This document shows, piece by piece, positions 45,410 to 58,169 of a stretch of 62,672 bases of DNA (positions are counted from its first letter, which is position 1; every line of letters starts with the position of its first letter). The position numbers and the translations under genes were made by a program. The notes below the pieces were generated by a model. It searched no databases and was not told the DNA's origin. It saw only the letters and a program-made list of their open reading frames with translations. Source of the stretch: Haplomitrium mnioides (lineage: Eukaryota; Marchantiophyta; Haplomitriopsida; Calobryales); contig JBNGIS010034101.1 in the NCBI GenBank assembly GCA_049999725.1, forward strand, positions 1 through 62,672. Direction: 5' to 3'.

Positions 45410-46370
45410 GATTTGCGGCATTGGTTCAGAGTCTAGAGGTATACATGCTTCATCAACCCTAGGTTGCGAGGGGTTGCGAGCTCCGCTTCAAAGTCCAAGC
45501 ATACAAGAGGCTTCAAGTTCTGCTTTGGATTCCATGTGTGTATAGGGTTTAGTAGTCTAAGTGGGTAAAGACTTGAGTAATCCATGTGCAATCAGAGGTC
45601 TGATATTCACTTTAGAGCCCACGTGCACATAGGGTCTTATAGTCAAAGCACACATGTGCTCATGGGGCTTCAAGTTTTGCTTCAAAGTCCATGCGCGCAT
45701 AAGATTTTGTAGTCTAGTTATGCAAGAGCTTCAATAGTCAATGTGTGCATATGATTCAATGGTCAAAGCACATAAGAGCTTCATTAATCTATGCATGCAT
45801 AGGGTTCTGAGTTCTACTTTAGAGTCCATGCGCGTATAGGATTTAATAGTCTAGGTGGGTAAACGCTTCAATAATCAAAGGAATATGAGGTTTGAGTGGC
45901 GCTTTAGAGTCCATGTACGCATAAGGTTCAATAGTCTAGATGAGAAAGGGGTTTAGAGTTTCTTTTTGGAGTTCTTGTGCATATAAACTTCATAAGTCAA
46001 AGAGTGCAAAGGATTTCGAGTTTTGCTTTAATATCCATGCATACAAGAGATTTGGACTTTCACTTCAAAGTCATTGCTCACCTAAGTTTCAATAGTAATT
46101 GCGCGTAGAGGCTTCACCAATCCAAGTATAAGAGAGGTTCCAAGATCCACTTTAAAGTTCCTACCCATATAAGCTTCATCCATCCAAGTTGATCAGAGAT
46201 TTAGAGTTTCACTTGGGAGTCCTTGCAAGCATGAGGTTCTTTGCTCTGCTTCGGGCTCCAAGCGCATATAAGCATTGGCATTCTATATGCATATGGGCTT
46301 CAATAGTTGAAATATGCATAGGGTTCTGAGTTTAGCTTCAGAGTTCATGTACTTCCAAACAATGGATAGA
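45410..46370. repeat. Degenerate minisatellite of 'agagtccatgcgcgcataggg' theme
   Basis: Many diverged units of about 30 or 60 bases combine 'gagtccatgcgcatatagg', 'ttcaatagtc' and 'ttgagttctgcttta'. The same words occur at 43060-43520 and 23870-24000. Non-coding. Confidence 0.75.
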
Positions 46371-47265
46371 TATGCATAAATATAATAGATTTTAATCTTG
46401 AATAGTTTGATGAACAAATGAAGATTATTATTTTTACTTAAAGTAAAATAACATATGACAAGAATCAGTAAACCTTGATTTTCCTTGAAGAGTTCTTGCT
46501 TGCTTGGAGTTCCATCTCAATTAAAAAAAGTCACTAGAATAAAAATATTTGTCTAACTTATAAAGTATATAAAATTGAATTACAAATATAAGTTGAAAAC
46601 ATCTTCTAAACAATACAATATAAAGACAACTATTTTTAGAATCATCAATGGATTCAACCATTGGTCTCCATTTTTCTTAGCTTTAGATGATTCATCAAGA
46701 TTCTCACGGTCTCATAACTATTGCACACAGTGCTGATTCACTTTCAAACACTTGAGGATGGATAGCTTTTTGCCTCTTGTATTCAAATAAGTTAGATTTG
46801 ATGGTTGCAAGAGTTGTTTTATCTCAATTGTTATTTTTATATTAGAAGAAAATCAAAGAGAGTATCGTAATGTGCTACATCTAATACATCAATATGTAGT
46901 TTGTAATTGTGTTTTCCTTTTGTGGTGTTATTTTCCCTAGAAAGTATTGTCCAAAAATGCATTCTCAACTTCAAAAACATACAATTAAACACGTACTTGT
47001 TTGAGTTTGGAGGTTCCTCTCTATCAAATGACAAAAATTTGAGAACCTTTGCAATCTAAAACGGAATGCTCTTTGAGTCGAGTGATATAATTACACAAAT
47101 AAAAATTTTAACTTTCATATAGTGTACTTTGCCAAATTTGTGAGCGTATATTGCTTGATGGGAAACAATTCCTTCTCTTGACCAAGAAGCTCTATTATAT
47201 ATTTCTCAATGTGGACAAAGTGTATGTTCAATTTGAGCCTCTTCTTTTGGAAGATGAAAATTAAC
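46371..47265. other. Unassigned AT-rich stretch
   Basis: It contains only short open frames without motifs. It could hold the C-terminal remnants of the DUF7869-like fossil on the minus strand, but I cannot align it. Confidence 0.3.
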
Positions 47266-48040
47266 TTAAGAAACTACACCAATGTTCAAAAAATCATCAC
47301 AAGAGTTTCTAGATTGTAAGTTGGAAATGTGAACTTTGTTTCGAGTCCTCTCGCTTTTTTTCAATAATGTATGCTGCAATCTCATGTTGGGCAAGCAAAA
47401 ACTCATTCCACTATTGAATGTCAGAATATGTAAAGAATTTGTAGCAATTCTCCCTTTTGTTATCTCTAATTGCAAAGACCACTTGGTTGGTATCAATGTC
47501 TCTTACTTCTTTTTATAATAGGCACTTGAGTTGTTGAACACCATCCAGAGGTAGCCAAATTCATCTGCTGAATTTTGTTTGCTCCAGATCTTTGTATCTA
47601 AATCACTCAAATCGAACTTTAATTTGTTGACTAAAAGCTATATCATTAATCTTTTAAACCAAGTAAGGAGGTTATTGTTGAAACAACTTAAAATCCCAAG
47701 TCTCTTGTAGAAGATTTACTTTTGGTTTTGGAATATAAAACAATTGTTGCATCTTGCTAAGACTTGTAAGCGTAAAAGTCTTGGCATGTTCCAAATGTTT
47801 CAATAATCTATTAAACATTTGATCAATCTGATCATGGGTATGGCTGATCATAGGAAATCCCACTTTGATTTTTTGAAAGATATTTTTGCATTCAAGAGAC
47901 TAAGATATCCAAATAATATGGAATTCTTCTTCTCTTGTGTCATATTTTCAAGTTGAAGATGCAACTTATGAGGCTCCAACCCTTGAAATTCACATGATAT
48001 TTTGTTCAACACTATAAATATCTAGCTATAGTCACTTATC
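47266..48040 (-). pseudogene. DUF7869-like protein, fossil
   Basis: Read on the minus strand, the segment 47975-47880 gives PHKLHLQLENMTQEKKNSIL followed by FGYLSLL. After a frame break comes DFL, then a 63-codon open stretch GFPMISHTHDQIDQMFNRLL. This matches the pattern LxLDNTxxENKN...GFLLVGHTHEDIDQxFSR of the DUF7869 group, found in proteins of unknown function in animals and plants. The first Asp is Glu here; the HTH..D segment is kept. The Asp and His-Thr-His residues recall the metal-binding core of a nuclease or transposase, but no function is established. It may be a DNA-transposon or host-gene remnant. Further weak remnants extend to 47266. Confidence 0.5.
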
Positions 48041-48489
48041 AAGTTGTTATAGGCTAAGAATACCCTTGAAGAAAGAATATGATTGAAAATTTAAACACCA
48101 AAAACATACACACCCACCAAAAAATCTTTATTGATATTCTTTGGTGGTGATAGTCAATGTGGAGATGTTATTTTTCATATCATTACCATTAATCATGATG
48201 CTTTGTATGTTTGACCATCGATATAACATTTTCTTTGATGGTTTGCAAGTTTCATTCTTTTTTTCATTTGTTGATCATGATGAAAAAACAATTAGAAATT
48301 ATATTTGACTACATCACAAAATAAACCGTTATATATTGATAACATTAGAAAAAAGAAAATTTTATTGAGAAGTTTAAAAAAGGTTAGGAGGAATCTTATG
48401 GCAGGCAATAGGTTACAAAAAACAATAGTAAGTTTTCTTAATAAAGAGATGATCAAAGAAAAATGAATCATGTGCGCACTTGAAGTCTT
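48041..48489. other. Unassigned AT-rich stretch
   Basis: It lies between the DUF7869-like fossil and the minisatellite. No supported feature. Confidence 0.35.
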
Positions 48490-49500
48490 AAATAGAAAAG
48501 AGGTTAGAAACCACAACACTAACTTTTTAACTACAATAAAACAACAGAGGAAAAAAATCTCTTGTGCTCAAAGAGTTCCACTCTCACAAAGGGTACAAAC
48601 AACACCAACAACAAATCCCTTGCATGACTTGAGCCCAGTGCATACAATGAGTTCTAGTCGCAAAAGGATTTTCCAATGTCATCAAAGAAATACAATAGTT
48701 AAAGAACACAATACGCTAAAGTGGTTACAAACAAAAACACCAAATCCTAAGCATGCAATGGGTCTCTCTCATGTAATGAGATACAAACCCCAAAAGTAAA
48801 TTTGTAGTTTATAGAGATCCATAGTAAAAATTAAATCTTGTGCATTCAAAGAGTTCTTTATGTGCACGTGGCTACAGAAAACAACAACAACAATGAATCC
48901 CATACGCACATACACTCTATGCGTACAAGGATTTATAAACAACAACAATGAATCCTATACACATATAAACTTTATTTTTGTCTCGGAATACAAACAACAA
49001 CAGTAAGTCTCATACAAGCATAGACTCTATACGTGCAAGAGGTTGCAAACAACAAAAACAACAAAAAATACCATGCACGCAAGGAGTCTATGCGCATCTT
49101 AGGCTACAAATAACAATAATAAATCCTATGAAAAAATAGATTCCCAAATGCGTATAGGGTAACAAACAACAACAATGAATCATATGTGCACATAGAATCT
49201 CCTACATATAAAGAGTCTTCAATGTAGAAAAATGCTTGTAATGGTAATACAACAAAACATGAAACCAATCCCAAACACACTTGGTGTCTATTGTGCGCAA
49301 TAGATTACAAATCACAACTCAAATTGTTGAATAAAACCAAAACAAGAGAGGAAGCAAATACGTTGTGCTTGCATAATCTTATGTGTGTATATGGTAACAA
49401 GCAACAACATTAAGTTTGTAATAATATTAGCAAAAAAAAGATAGGGATGTCTTGCATGCTTGGAGTATCAGGTTACAAAATAAAATTCAAAATGGAGTAT
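48490..49500. repeat. Degenerate minisatellite, host unit Y
   Basis: Repeated 'acaaacaacaacaatgaatcctatac-cacatagactctat' modules of about 55-65 bases. This is the same theme as 2941-3212 and 13337-13790. It continues directly into the unique part of unit Y. Confidence 0.75.
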
Positions 49501-50650
49501 TTGAAAAAGAATAGATAAAGCAAAAAAACACCTTACACTACAAAAGCCAAAACATTTTCTCACCTTTTTGAGACTCCAAAACAGATCTCTATTGTAGTGA
49601 TTTTATCTTTTCACACATTTTACAAATAATAAATCTATTGAGCTAAGGAATTTTGACATTTGAAAAGTGCATTCTTGAAGGCTATTTAAAACTAGAGAAA
49701 CTTAAAATTGCAATCAATATCTTTCTCTTAGGTGTATAATTATTATAAACTTCCCATTTGGTAAAATTATTGAGCAAATTATATATTTTGTGAGTCGACA
49801 TTCTCTCATAATGTTCTTGAAAAAAGTTTTTCATCCACTTATGTGCAAATACCCCTCTAGCAAATAAATCTCTCTTTTAAAAATAACTTCTAGAATCTAC
49901 ATGTTTTTAGTCTTTTATACTTTGGATTCTATCATTCCCTACATATAATATTAGCTTGAACATTCTCTTACATATAACAGTACTAGGCTAGACAAAGTAA
50001 ATTGGTTCAACAACTTTGAATCTTTTCTTGGTATTCCTCATTGTAATATGATATCTTGATTCTTCATATTTTTTAAAAGTACGTTTCTCTAGTTTGGATG
50101 AAATCTATCCTACACAACAATTCCAACTATTTCATAAATGTAAAATTCTTCTTAACTTCAAAATTGACTTACAATTGAGTTTTATTTTAATAAAAACCTT
50201 ATCACAATGGACTTTTGGAAATTAATTATCACATGAAGGATTCACTTATTTGGGTTCTAGCCTAAATAAAGAACACTTATAGTTGGCCTCTATGTGAATC
50301 CAACTATTGGAGAAAGTTTGAAATGCCTCACAAATCTAGGGTTAGCATGGGTCTTGTTCAAGAGTAGCCCAGAGCTTCTAAATGTCATGTTCAATGGTAG
50401 TTTGGAGTTAGGAGGGGTTTCAATAATGTCCTTAAGAACTTTTGCATCATCCAAAGTAAATTTATATTTGAGAATGTACTTCTTAAAACTGGACAAACAA
50501 ACTTCAGTGGTGGTAGAACTCAACCAAGCTGAAGTAACATCCTCACAAGAATCTTGAATACCAAGCAATATCTGCTCTTGAGTTATAAAAGCCATTGGCA
50601 ATAATTCAAGAGAGACATTTTTTGATTTGGAATCTTTTCTTGAACTTTAT
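49501..50650. repeat. Host unit Y, paralogue of X without insertions
   Basis: Aligns with 13790-13974 plus 21723-22664. Bases 49642-49646 (gctaa) correspond to the copia target GTTAA, so Y shows the empty site. On the minus strand, 50290-50601 carries a 103-codon open frame (see next entry). X and Y differ by many substitutions and small indels, so the duplication is old. Confidence 0.7.
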
Positions 50651-51122
50651 TTTGATGATTTGATTAGTTGTTTCCCTTTCTAGATGTTGTTGTAGTTGAT
50701 CTTTCTACTACAACTTGAGTAGAAGTAATTGTTCAATTGAATGTTGCTAAATGTGACAATATTTTGTAGTCAAAATTCAATCGGTCTTGCAATTTTGTTC
50801 TTCGAATAAAATCAACAAACACATTATTATCTTGGACTTTATTGTCTTCATCAATTGTTGATGAAGTCATGTTAACAACATTTTCAACATGTTGACATGA
50901 ATGACAATGAGTAGCCTTAAGCGTGCCTTTCTTGTACTTTGGTGCCTTCGAAAGAGCTCTAGATCTTGAGCATTGAAGTTCAACTAGAGCATCAAATCCT
51001 ATACATGCATAGAATCTAGTGTTTTGAAAATTGCTTGAAGGATTTAACTTTTTTTGCTTGACTTGTATGTTGGGTTCTATAAGGGTACAAGGTTCTTTCT
51101 CATGACTATCATCCAAAAACAT
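50290..51122 (-). pseudogene. Unrecognised coding-like remnants in unit Y
   Basis: Two open stretches on the minus strand, 129 codons (50733-51122) and 103 codons (50290-50601), read as ordinary mixed-composition protein. The first has a Cys/His group (THCHSCQH); the second includes VTSAWLSSTTTEVCLSSFKK and PPNSKLPLNMTFRSSGLLL. Between them the frames are broken by stops. Weak similarity to the minus strand of unit X supports former coding. They lie upstream, on the same strand, of the DUF7869-like fossil, so they may be parts of one gene or transposon, with the minisatellite inside an intron. Family not recognised. Confidence 0.4.
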
Positions 51123-53183
51123 CTATTGTTGTGCAATCGAGGTATTTTTATCCAAAATATTGGCCATCATATTTAATACTTTTGTTCACCAATCTTTTTA
51201 TCCTCAACACTCCAATTTGAAAGCTGACCATCTTGTTGTCTAGTTGTGAAACTTTTGTGAGTGTAAATATTGAAATTCCAATCTCTTTTTTCCTCTTGCT
51301 ATTTGTGCCATTTTTAATATAGAAAGGTGATGGATAAAAAACGGTAGAGTATACACACGTATGAGAAAAAGTTGTTTTTTTTGAAATTTTCCACAAAATG
51401 ACAAAGAGTGAAAACTTTTGACAGAAAAAAAACTAGAACGATGCAAAGTGTGTGTGCTTTGTATACTAAACTTTTTTCTTACCATTTTAAATGACTTGAG
51501 AAAAGCTACACAAATAATTTTTTGGTAGGAAAACCAGTTTTAAATTTTTAGGTATAAAAGAAACTCGAATAGAAAGTTTCTTCTCATTGTCACATATTTA
51601 GAAGTCACCAATTTGACATCTATGATTTTTTTGCCAACTTTGTTTTTACATCCAAATTGCTTATCAAATACATATTGTATTCAAGAAAAAGTTTACTTAG
51701 ATAATTTTATCAAAAGTGCTTTTCAAAATTGTTTTCTTTAAAAAAGTTGAGTATCACCAAATACAATACATACTTAACGTACTAGAACATCAATTTTCAA
51801 TAGTTTCAAGTTTCATAGTGATATTCTTAAGATCAAAAATTGATAAAAACATACCAAATATATAGGACACACTTTTAATCAATCAAATGAAAATGAAAAT
51901 TAAACAAGAACTTCTTTATGGGCATAGACTCCATCTTTCATAACTTACAAGTATATACTCTTAACATACTATATAGTATTAGTGAAATCACAAACTTCAT
52001 ATCTTTAATATATTCTAGTCGAATCTCTAAAAAAAATAGACTTAGAGTTTGGAAAATATTACTCTTTTAGCCACTTTTCATCATAAGAAAACTTACTTTT
52101 AGGTAAAGAAATTTAGGTTCTAATCATTTTTTAAAGCCACAAGTGCATAAAATTTGTAGAGCTACAACAATCCACTAAGATTATATAATATTAATCAAGA
52201 ATGGTATTGTCAAGATGGAACAAATCACTTTCAAACCTTGTTAAGCTTTTAATTCTATTAGAACTAGTAAATCCTCTATTAGTTTGCTCAAACAACATTA
52301 TTGGGACCTTTTATTTCTTTGACTCTTCTCATTTACAATTTTGGATTTTGCAATAAGATTAATTCTTTTATGGCACTTTGGAAATTTTGCAATGCAATGC
52401 TTCAATCGATGGTAATAAAAACATCCTCTATTATTGTGTAAACACTCATTGAGGCTTGTCATTGGATCACATCAATTTCCATAGAAAAAGCTTGCATTGT
52501 TATAGTAGCTAGGGTAATTGGCTAAAAAAAATCTTACTCCTATATTTACAAGAAAACTTATGCCACTCAACAATTAGTGTGGTATCTCCTAAATAGTGTG
52601 GCTCTCAAACAAAAAACCAAACACTTTCATAGTTTTATTTAAAAATTTGTAGTGATGTTTCTTTCTACACGAATTTGTTTGAGCTCAAAAAAACCCTTTA
52701 GATATAAAGAAACTAATAGAAACCCAATTTATCTCTCAAGAACAACAAGATGAATTTCTTTGTTGCATTATTTCTTGTTGGCAACTCTCTAACTCCAATG
52801 TTGTAAGCTATTTTGAGATCGTTAAAGTTAGGACTAGCCTTTATCTCATAGAAGTTGATCCAAATGAACTATTGAGAGCTATTCAACAATGTCTTTTTTA
52901 GAATAAAGCACAATCAACCACTCTTTTTAAGTTTTTTTTTTTTGCTTTTAGTAGCATTAGAATTCCAAATGACTTTGAGCGTTAAATATTTTTCTCCTCC
53001 TAATTTTGGAGCTACATATACTGAACCAAATCTAGAAACAAGAATTATCATGTTACAAATATGACAAGAAGAAGTGATGAGTAGATCATTGCTAAGCTTC
53101 TACTTAGTGTTAAAAGTATCACAAAATTTTATACCAAATGATTGCTGAATCATTAGGTGATAGATTAAGTATGATGACCAATT
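51123..53183. other. Unassigned AT-rich region
   Basis: No supported gene. Frames are short and AT-biased, and no repeat arrays stand out. It ends at the 5' LTR of G2. Confidence 0.4.
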
Positions 53184-53440
53184 TGTCACACCATTCCATG
53201 CAGATTTCTATTTTTAGATATAGTTTTTTAATCTTTTTATGCATAAGCATATAAGGCTATGTACTCTCGTCGAAAGGTTATCTTTCAATGTCCATTTTGT
53301 ATGAACCAAGAGAAGAGTTGAGGTATTGCAATTCTTGGAGAAATGAGGATTCCTTGTAAGCACAGGTGTGATGGTTTTGATATTGGAATATCAACAATTG
53401 AAATTTCTTGAGAAGGTATCACTCAAGAAAAACACATCGA
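53184..53440 (+). repeat. G2 5' LTR, truncated
   Basis: Starts TGTCACACCATTCC and follows the 3' LTR up to 'actcaagaaaaacac'. The last 125 bases of the 380-bp LTR are absent and different sequence follows. Confidence 0.75.
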
Positions 53441-56283
53441 AAGATTTCAAATTTCTTTGTGGAGCATCCATGGTATCTTAGATTGCGATTGAGAAATATG
53501 ATCAAGAAATTGATGACATCCTTGGTATGTCGGAGTGCTGAAAGATTTGTGGAAGAAATTCTGTTGAAGATTGCTAGTCGCTATTGAAAATTTGTGAAGA
53601 AGCTCTCTTCATTGTTGTGAAGAATCGAGCTTATGTGGATGATTCGTGGAGAATATTTTCAGAAAGAAGGCTTGATTTGCATCATCATTTTGTGAAAATC
53701 TCCAAGAGTTAAATCCTCTTTTGTTTTTGGCAGCTTATTTCTTCCTTCATAGCTGATTTCGCTCAGATTTTGTCAAAGAATATTGTTTAGAGATTTTGGC
53801 CAACATTCGATTTCTTTGTCAAAAGAGGTAGCCCAATTTATGGGATGCAGCAACGTTAACCTTGAGGAGAGATATCATTTTATGTTTGGATTTGTCAAAG
53901 GCAGCAAGGTCGACATTTTAGCAAGAAAATAGTCGGGAAAAAATCAATTAGAGATTTTCTTAATGTTGTGGTTTCATCGAGCAATCTATGAGGAACATTT
54001 TTTTCAAGAGGATCTTTTGAACAAAGGTTTCTTTCAAGGAATTTGATTGAGCAGGGAATTTGCAACTTTCTCTGTTGTGGAAAAGTTCTTCTAAGGACAA
54101 AATCTCCAGACGCAATTGCAGAGTTGAGGGATGTTGTCAAAACCCAACAACAAGCATACGATTTGAGCACATGCAACTCTGGTATTTTGAATCAAGCAAG
54201 AGGTTGTGCTAAAGTTGGTTGAGCATAGCGGGGATGGTAATTTTGTGAGCAAGCAGAGCTTTTGTTCGAGCAACGCATAGCATTTTGTGCAATGTTGAGT
54301 CCAAAGCAAGATGCAAATAGCTGGAGCTTGCAATTTTGAGCAAGCAGGCCGCGATTTGAGTAGCAATAAGAGGGGGGGGGGGGCAGAATTGTAGAGCAGG
54401 TCTTTTCAAACAAGGGTTTGCTCGACAATTTCTTCATCAAAGGCAATTGCTAATCAAGGATTTTTTTAAGCTCTCCTTGCTGCTCGAGTTTTGTCCAAAG
54501 CATTTGTAGCAAAGCAGAATAGCAAGGGGGAGCCATCTCTAAAAATTGTCCAGTTGCTCTTCAGTTTTATTGCAGAGGATGAGTAAATACGTGCAAGATT
54601 TTGTTGAGCATGAGGAGGAATCATCAAGCAACATTGCTGCTCAAAATTTGTAGAAGACAAGCAGCAATTTTGAAAGGTTGTTGGCAGCTTTTCTAATGGC
54701 AAAATCACAGAGTTTGGGAATTTCTCCTCAAGGCTTGGAAGTCAATTTGTCAAAGAATATATGTGACATTTGTCACAAGCAGGTTTTGTCTAATGATCAC
54801 AGGAGGAATTCACATTAGATCTTTGAGTAGCAAATTGTTGTTGCAGAAGATCGCAACACATTTTAGTGGTTTAGGGATTTAATTTTTCTCCTTTGCTACT
54901 TTGTTTTCAATTGAGTAGCGGTTTCTTTGTGCAACAGCTGGGCTTTTGGCAAGAAGAGGCCAATTTCTTGTGTGAAGCATCAAGCAGAGGCCCAACAACA
55001 TGTTGCATGGTTGATATTTTGGGAAGCCCATTTGGTGAGCAGCATTGCAAAGCACTAGTATAGGGGCTGCTAAGAAAATTGTTGAAAAGAAGATTTGAGG
55101 CTCTTGTGATTTCTTTGTCAAGCATTTTTTCAAGAAAATTTTAACAGGTAGCCTATGCTGCTCTGGTTTTTGTAAAACAGATGTTGTAGAAAGTTCTGCA
55201 GATTTTTGCCGAGGAAGGGTAGGGTATTTCTTGAATTGCAACAATTTTTGTTGGTGGGCTTGCATTCACAAGTGCTATGGGAGGTTCTTTGGAAGTTGTT
55301 GTCTTCAAGAACCTACATGTTCTTGCCACTAAAGAATAGTACAATGAGGCGTTGTACAACACAACCAAGTGACTTGTTGCTACTATCAAAGGGTTGTCTA
55401 ATCTTGGTGGTCCAAAGTTCCAAGAAAATAGACAAGAGTCTAATTTTAAAACAAAGTAGAAGATAAAAGAGGGAGATCAGAGCAAAAGCTCTGTATTTCT
55501 GATCAGCAGAAAAAGATCTGCCAATGAGTTTTGTTTACAAAAAAAGAGTAGCAAAGCCATGACAGAATATTGCAAAGGGGATTGCTCAAATCTGAGGGTA
55601 ATAGAACAAAATTGGTATGATCTAGGAGGGCACATCAATTTGTTTGTAGGTGAGAGGTTCAGAAGAGACCCATTTCTGGAAATTTGTTTGCAACACATAG
55701 CACAAGTAATTAAACTCTAATCAGATTAAAAGCAAAATTTTCGGTGAAAAACAATTTTTTGAATTCAAATAGAGGTTGAACTAGAACCTTCATTGAGTAA
55801 TGAAAGGGTGGTTGGAGTCCACCAGCATTCTCCCAAGGCACAAGCTATTTGGAAACCAGATTTTTGCTGAAGTGAAGCAAGAAAGTTCGAAAACTTGTTT
55901 GCAAAAAATCGAAGATTGGTCTGAGATGCTCAAGAGAAGAATGAAAGTATTCTATTATGACTTGTTGTCAATTTTGTTCCTAAGTTGAGAAGAAGAACAA
56001 TCAACTCGGATTGCCAAACAAAGTGTACCGTGTCCAGAGAAGAAAGAAGGGTCATTTGTGTTGATTTGCGCATATCAACTTACTTGTGGGCAAGTGGTTG
56101 AGTGGCAACAACACAGAGCAAAGGTCAACATGGATCCAATGAGTGGAAGGTTGCAATACAGAGTCACTTGTAGTGGCATCAAGTTTCGACCTTGAGTAGG
56201 AGTGACTCAAGAACTGGTAAAGTGACCATACACCAGACGTATAGGAGGAAACTCTTTCTAACACTCAAGTATATTCCCTTTTG
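53441..56283 (+). other. G2 leader/untranslated region
   Basis: About 2.8 kb without supported reading frames. It contains a G10 run at 54371-54382, and parts align to the G1 leader (for example 55080-55260 with 12720-12900 reversed). The small frames here are low-complexity Cys/Leu/Ser-rich strings on the minus strand and are not genes. Confidence 0.55.
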
Positions 56284-57890
56284 TCATGGGATATGGATGA
56301 GATGTACGGGGCTACAAAAAAGCCAAGGAGATTTTTTGGTACAATAGGCACTATTGATCTAGATGATTTCATCTAGGAGTTTGACACTTGGTGTGATCTC
56401 CTTACATTGTGGAATTTTGCTCTCTTTACACCTTTTATGACATGGAAAGGTTTGTTTCAGCATTTAGAAAGGCCGCTCATGGATGATTACCATGAATTTT
56501 GGTGTGTTTACTTGACTGAGATTGAGTGCTAGAGACAGTATTGGTCACCCAATTATGTCTCCATTACCCATGCTGGAAGGGCAAGTCCCCGCTACCATAC
56601 GATTTATACTGCATCCTCTAGTGGCACTAGCGACAACATTGGTGCTTAAAGGGAAAGAGGAGTTTTTAGTACATATGTTCCAGTTACTACAACAGAGAGT
56701 GGAGGGATCCCATTGTTTAACCATGTGGTTGAGTTTTTGAAGCTTTTGAGATAATAGAGTTACTAGGGTGTGAGGACTGATAAGCTGAAGAGTCTTCAAG
56801 AGTTTCAGCGCAAGACTATATAGAGTTTGAGAGAAGCCTACACCAAGATGAGAAGGCTAATCAATGTCACAAAGGAGGTGACAGAGGCTCAAGCTGTCCA
56901 GTTCTGGTATGTCATTATTGATAGGGATTTGAGGAGGAGAGTGAGAGATGCCACCATTCTCAAATATTCTAATCCCACTCTAGCTATTTTTTTACATTGT
57001 CATAGTGTATTGAGCTGAACCTGGTGAATGAGAGAGTAGTCACTATTGGTTTTCATAAGGAAGTACCAAAATCTAAGTCTCCAGCCATATCTACATCACA
57101 ATTTGCACCACAAAAGGGCTAGAAGGCTGAGGGAAAGTCAAGAGGACAAAAGGCGTTGCCATCTTATGCATGTCAGCAGCCAGATTGTTGGATCTATGAT
57201 GGAGATCATTTGCACAAGCTATGTCTAGAGGGAAAGAAGCCACTAGCAGTATGTTCTAAAGATGCAAGTGCAGCTGGCTAGTGACAATGTGACCATTGTG
57301 GAGTCATGGGTTACACCAAGGATAGATGTTTTTCGCTTCACCCAGAGCTATGATGAGGAGGAGCTTGCATATGTGAGGAAGGCAGAGGCGGACAAGGTGG
57401 TCGTGGTTGAGGAGCATCACCAACTGGAAGAGCTAAGGTAGGTGCTCTAGTCACTATTGTGGATCCTAAGTATGCTAGGATTGCACAGTTGGAGCAACAA
57501 TTAGCTGCTATGTCTACAATACAAACGAGGCCCAACTCTGGAGTTGAAGCCTCTACTTCATATGGAGCTGATGGAGAATTAGCTGGCATGGGATTTATGT
57601 GTGCGGCAGCCCACATTGATACATTTGCGGTGGTGACCAAAGTAGCAAGCAAGGTTCTTGAACCTAGGAGAGCAACAATCGAGTTGGATCCTTAGAGAGT
57701 GGATGCTCATTGGTAGGCAAGGCTTCCACATTCATTTGAGTTAACAAATTTGGTGAGGACGACCTCCATGCATCTGAGTCAGGTTTCTAGGGATATGAGA
57801 AAATCAGCCAAAGTGGAGGGGAGTGCATCTTCAACTATGGAGATAACCAGGTTAGTGGTATAGAAACCACTATTTTTAGCTATGGATGTC
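56284..57890 (+). pseudogene. Gag of G2 (broken)
   Basis: It starts near 56290 with DMDEMYGATKKPRRFFGTIG and continues DLDDFI..FDTWCDLLTLWNFALF. Then come SLREAYTKMRRLINVTKEV and VIIDRDLRRRVRDATILKYS (56827-56990). Near 57165-57230 a degraded zinc-knuckle-like segment (CQQPDCWIYDGDHLHKLC) is seen. KMQVQLASDNVTIVESWVTP and a region to ELTNLVRTTSMHLSQ (57760) align with G1 at 9700-10260. At least ten stops interrupt it, many of them TAG where G1 has CAG or related codons. Confidence 0.72.
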
Positions 57891-58169
57891 AAGGCTATTG
57901 CTTTGGGTATTGTATTAGGTACCATGGAGGCTATGTCAAGGCTGATCCATATATTTGAAGTTGCAGCAAGTCATTTTTTTGACGATCAGATTTCAGCCCA
58001 AGGGAGTGACAGTTCAGCAGATTATGATTTAGGTCTGACTCCACCACATTTCAGCTAATCAGATTTCAGCAAAGCCAAATGTGAAGCGAGAAGATCACCT
58101 GACTCTTGTGGAAAAATGGGTGCTACAAGTTGGACTTTAGTTGATAAGAGATCATATTGAAGAGGTACA

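Noticed and set aside
54091-54708. Minus-strand frames of 66-91 codons in the G2 leader
   Set aside because: Cys/Leu/Ser-rich, overlapping in several frames around a G run, and lying in leader sequence with a non-coding homologue in G1.
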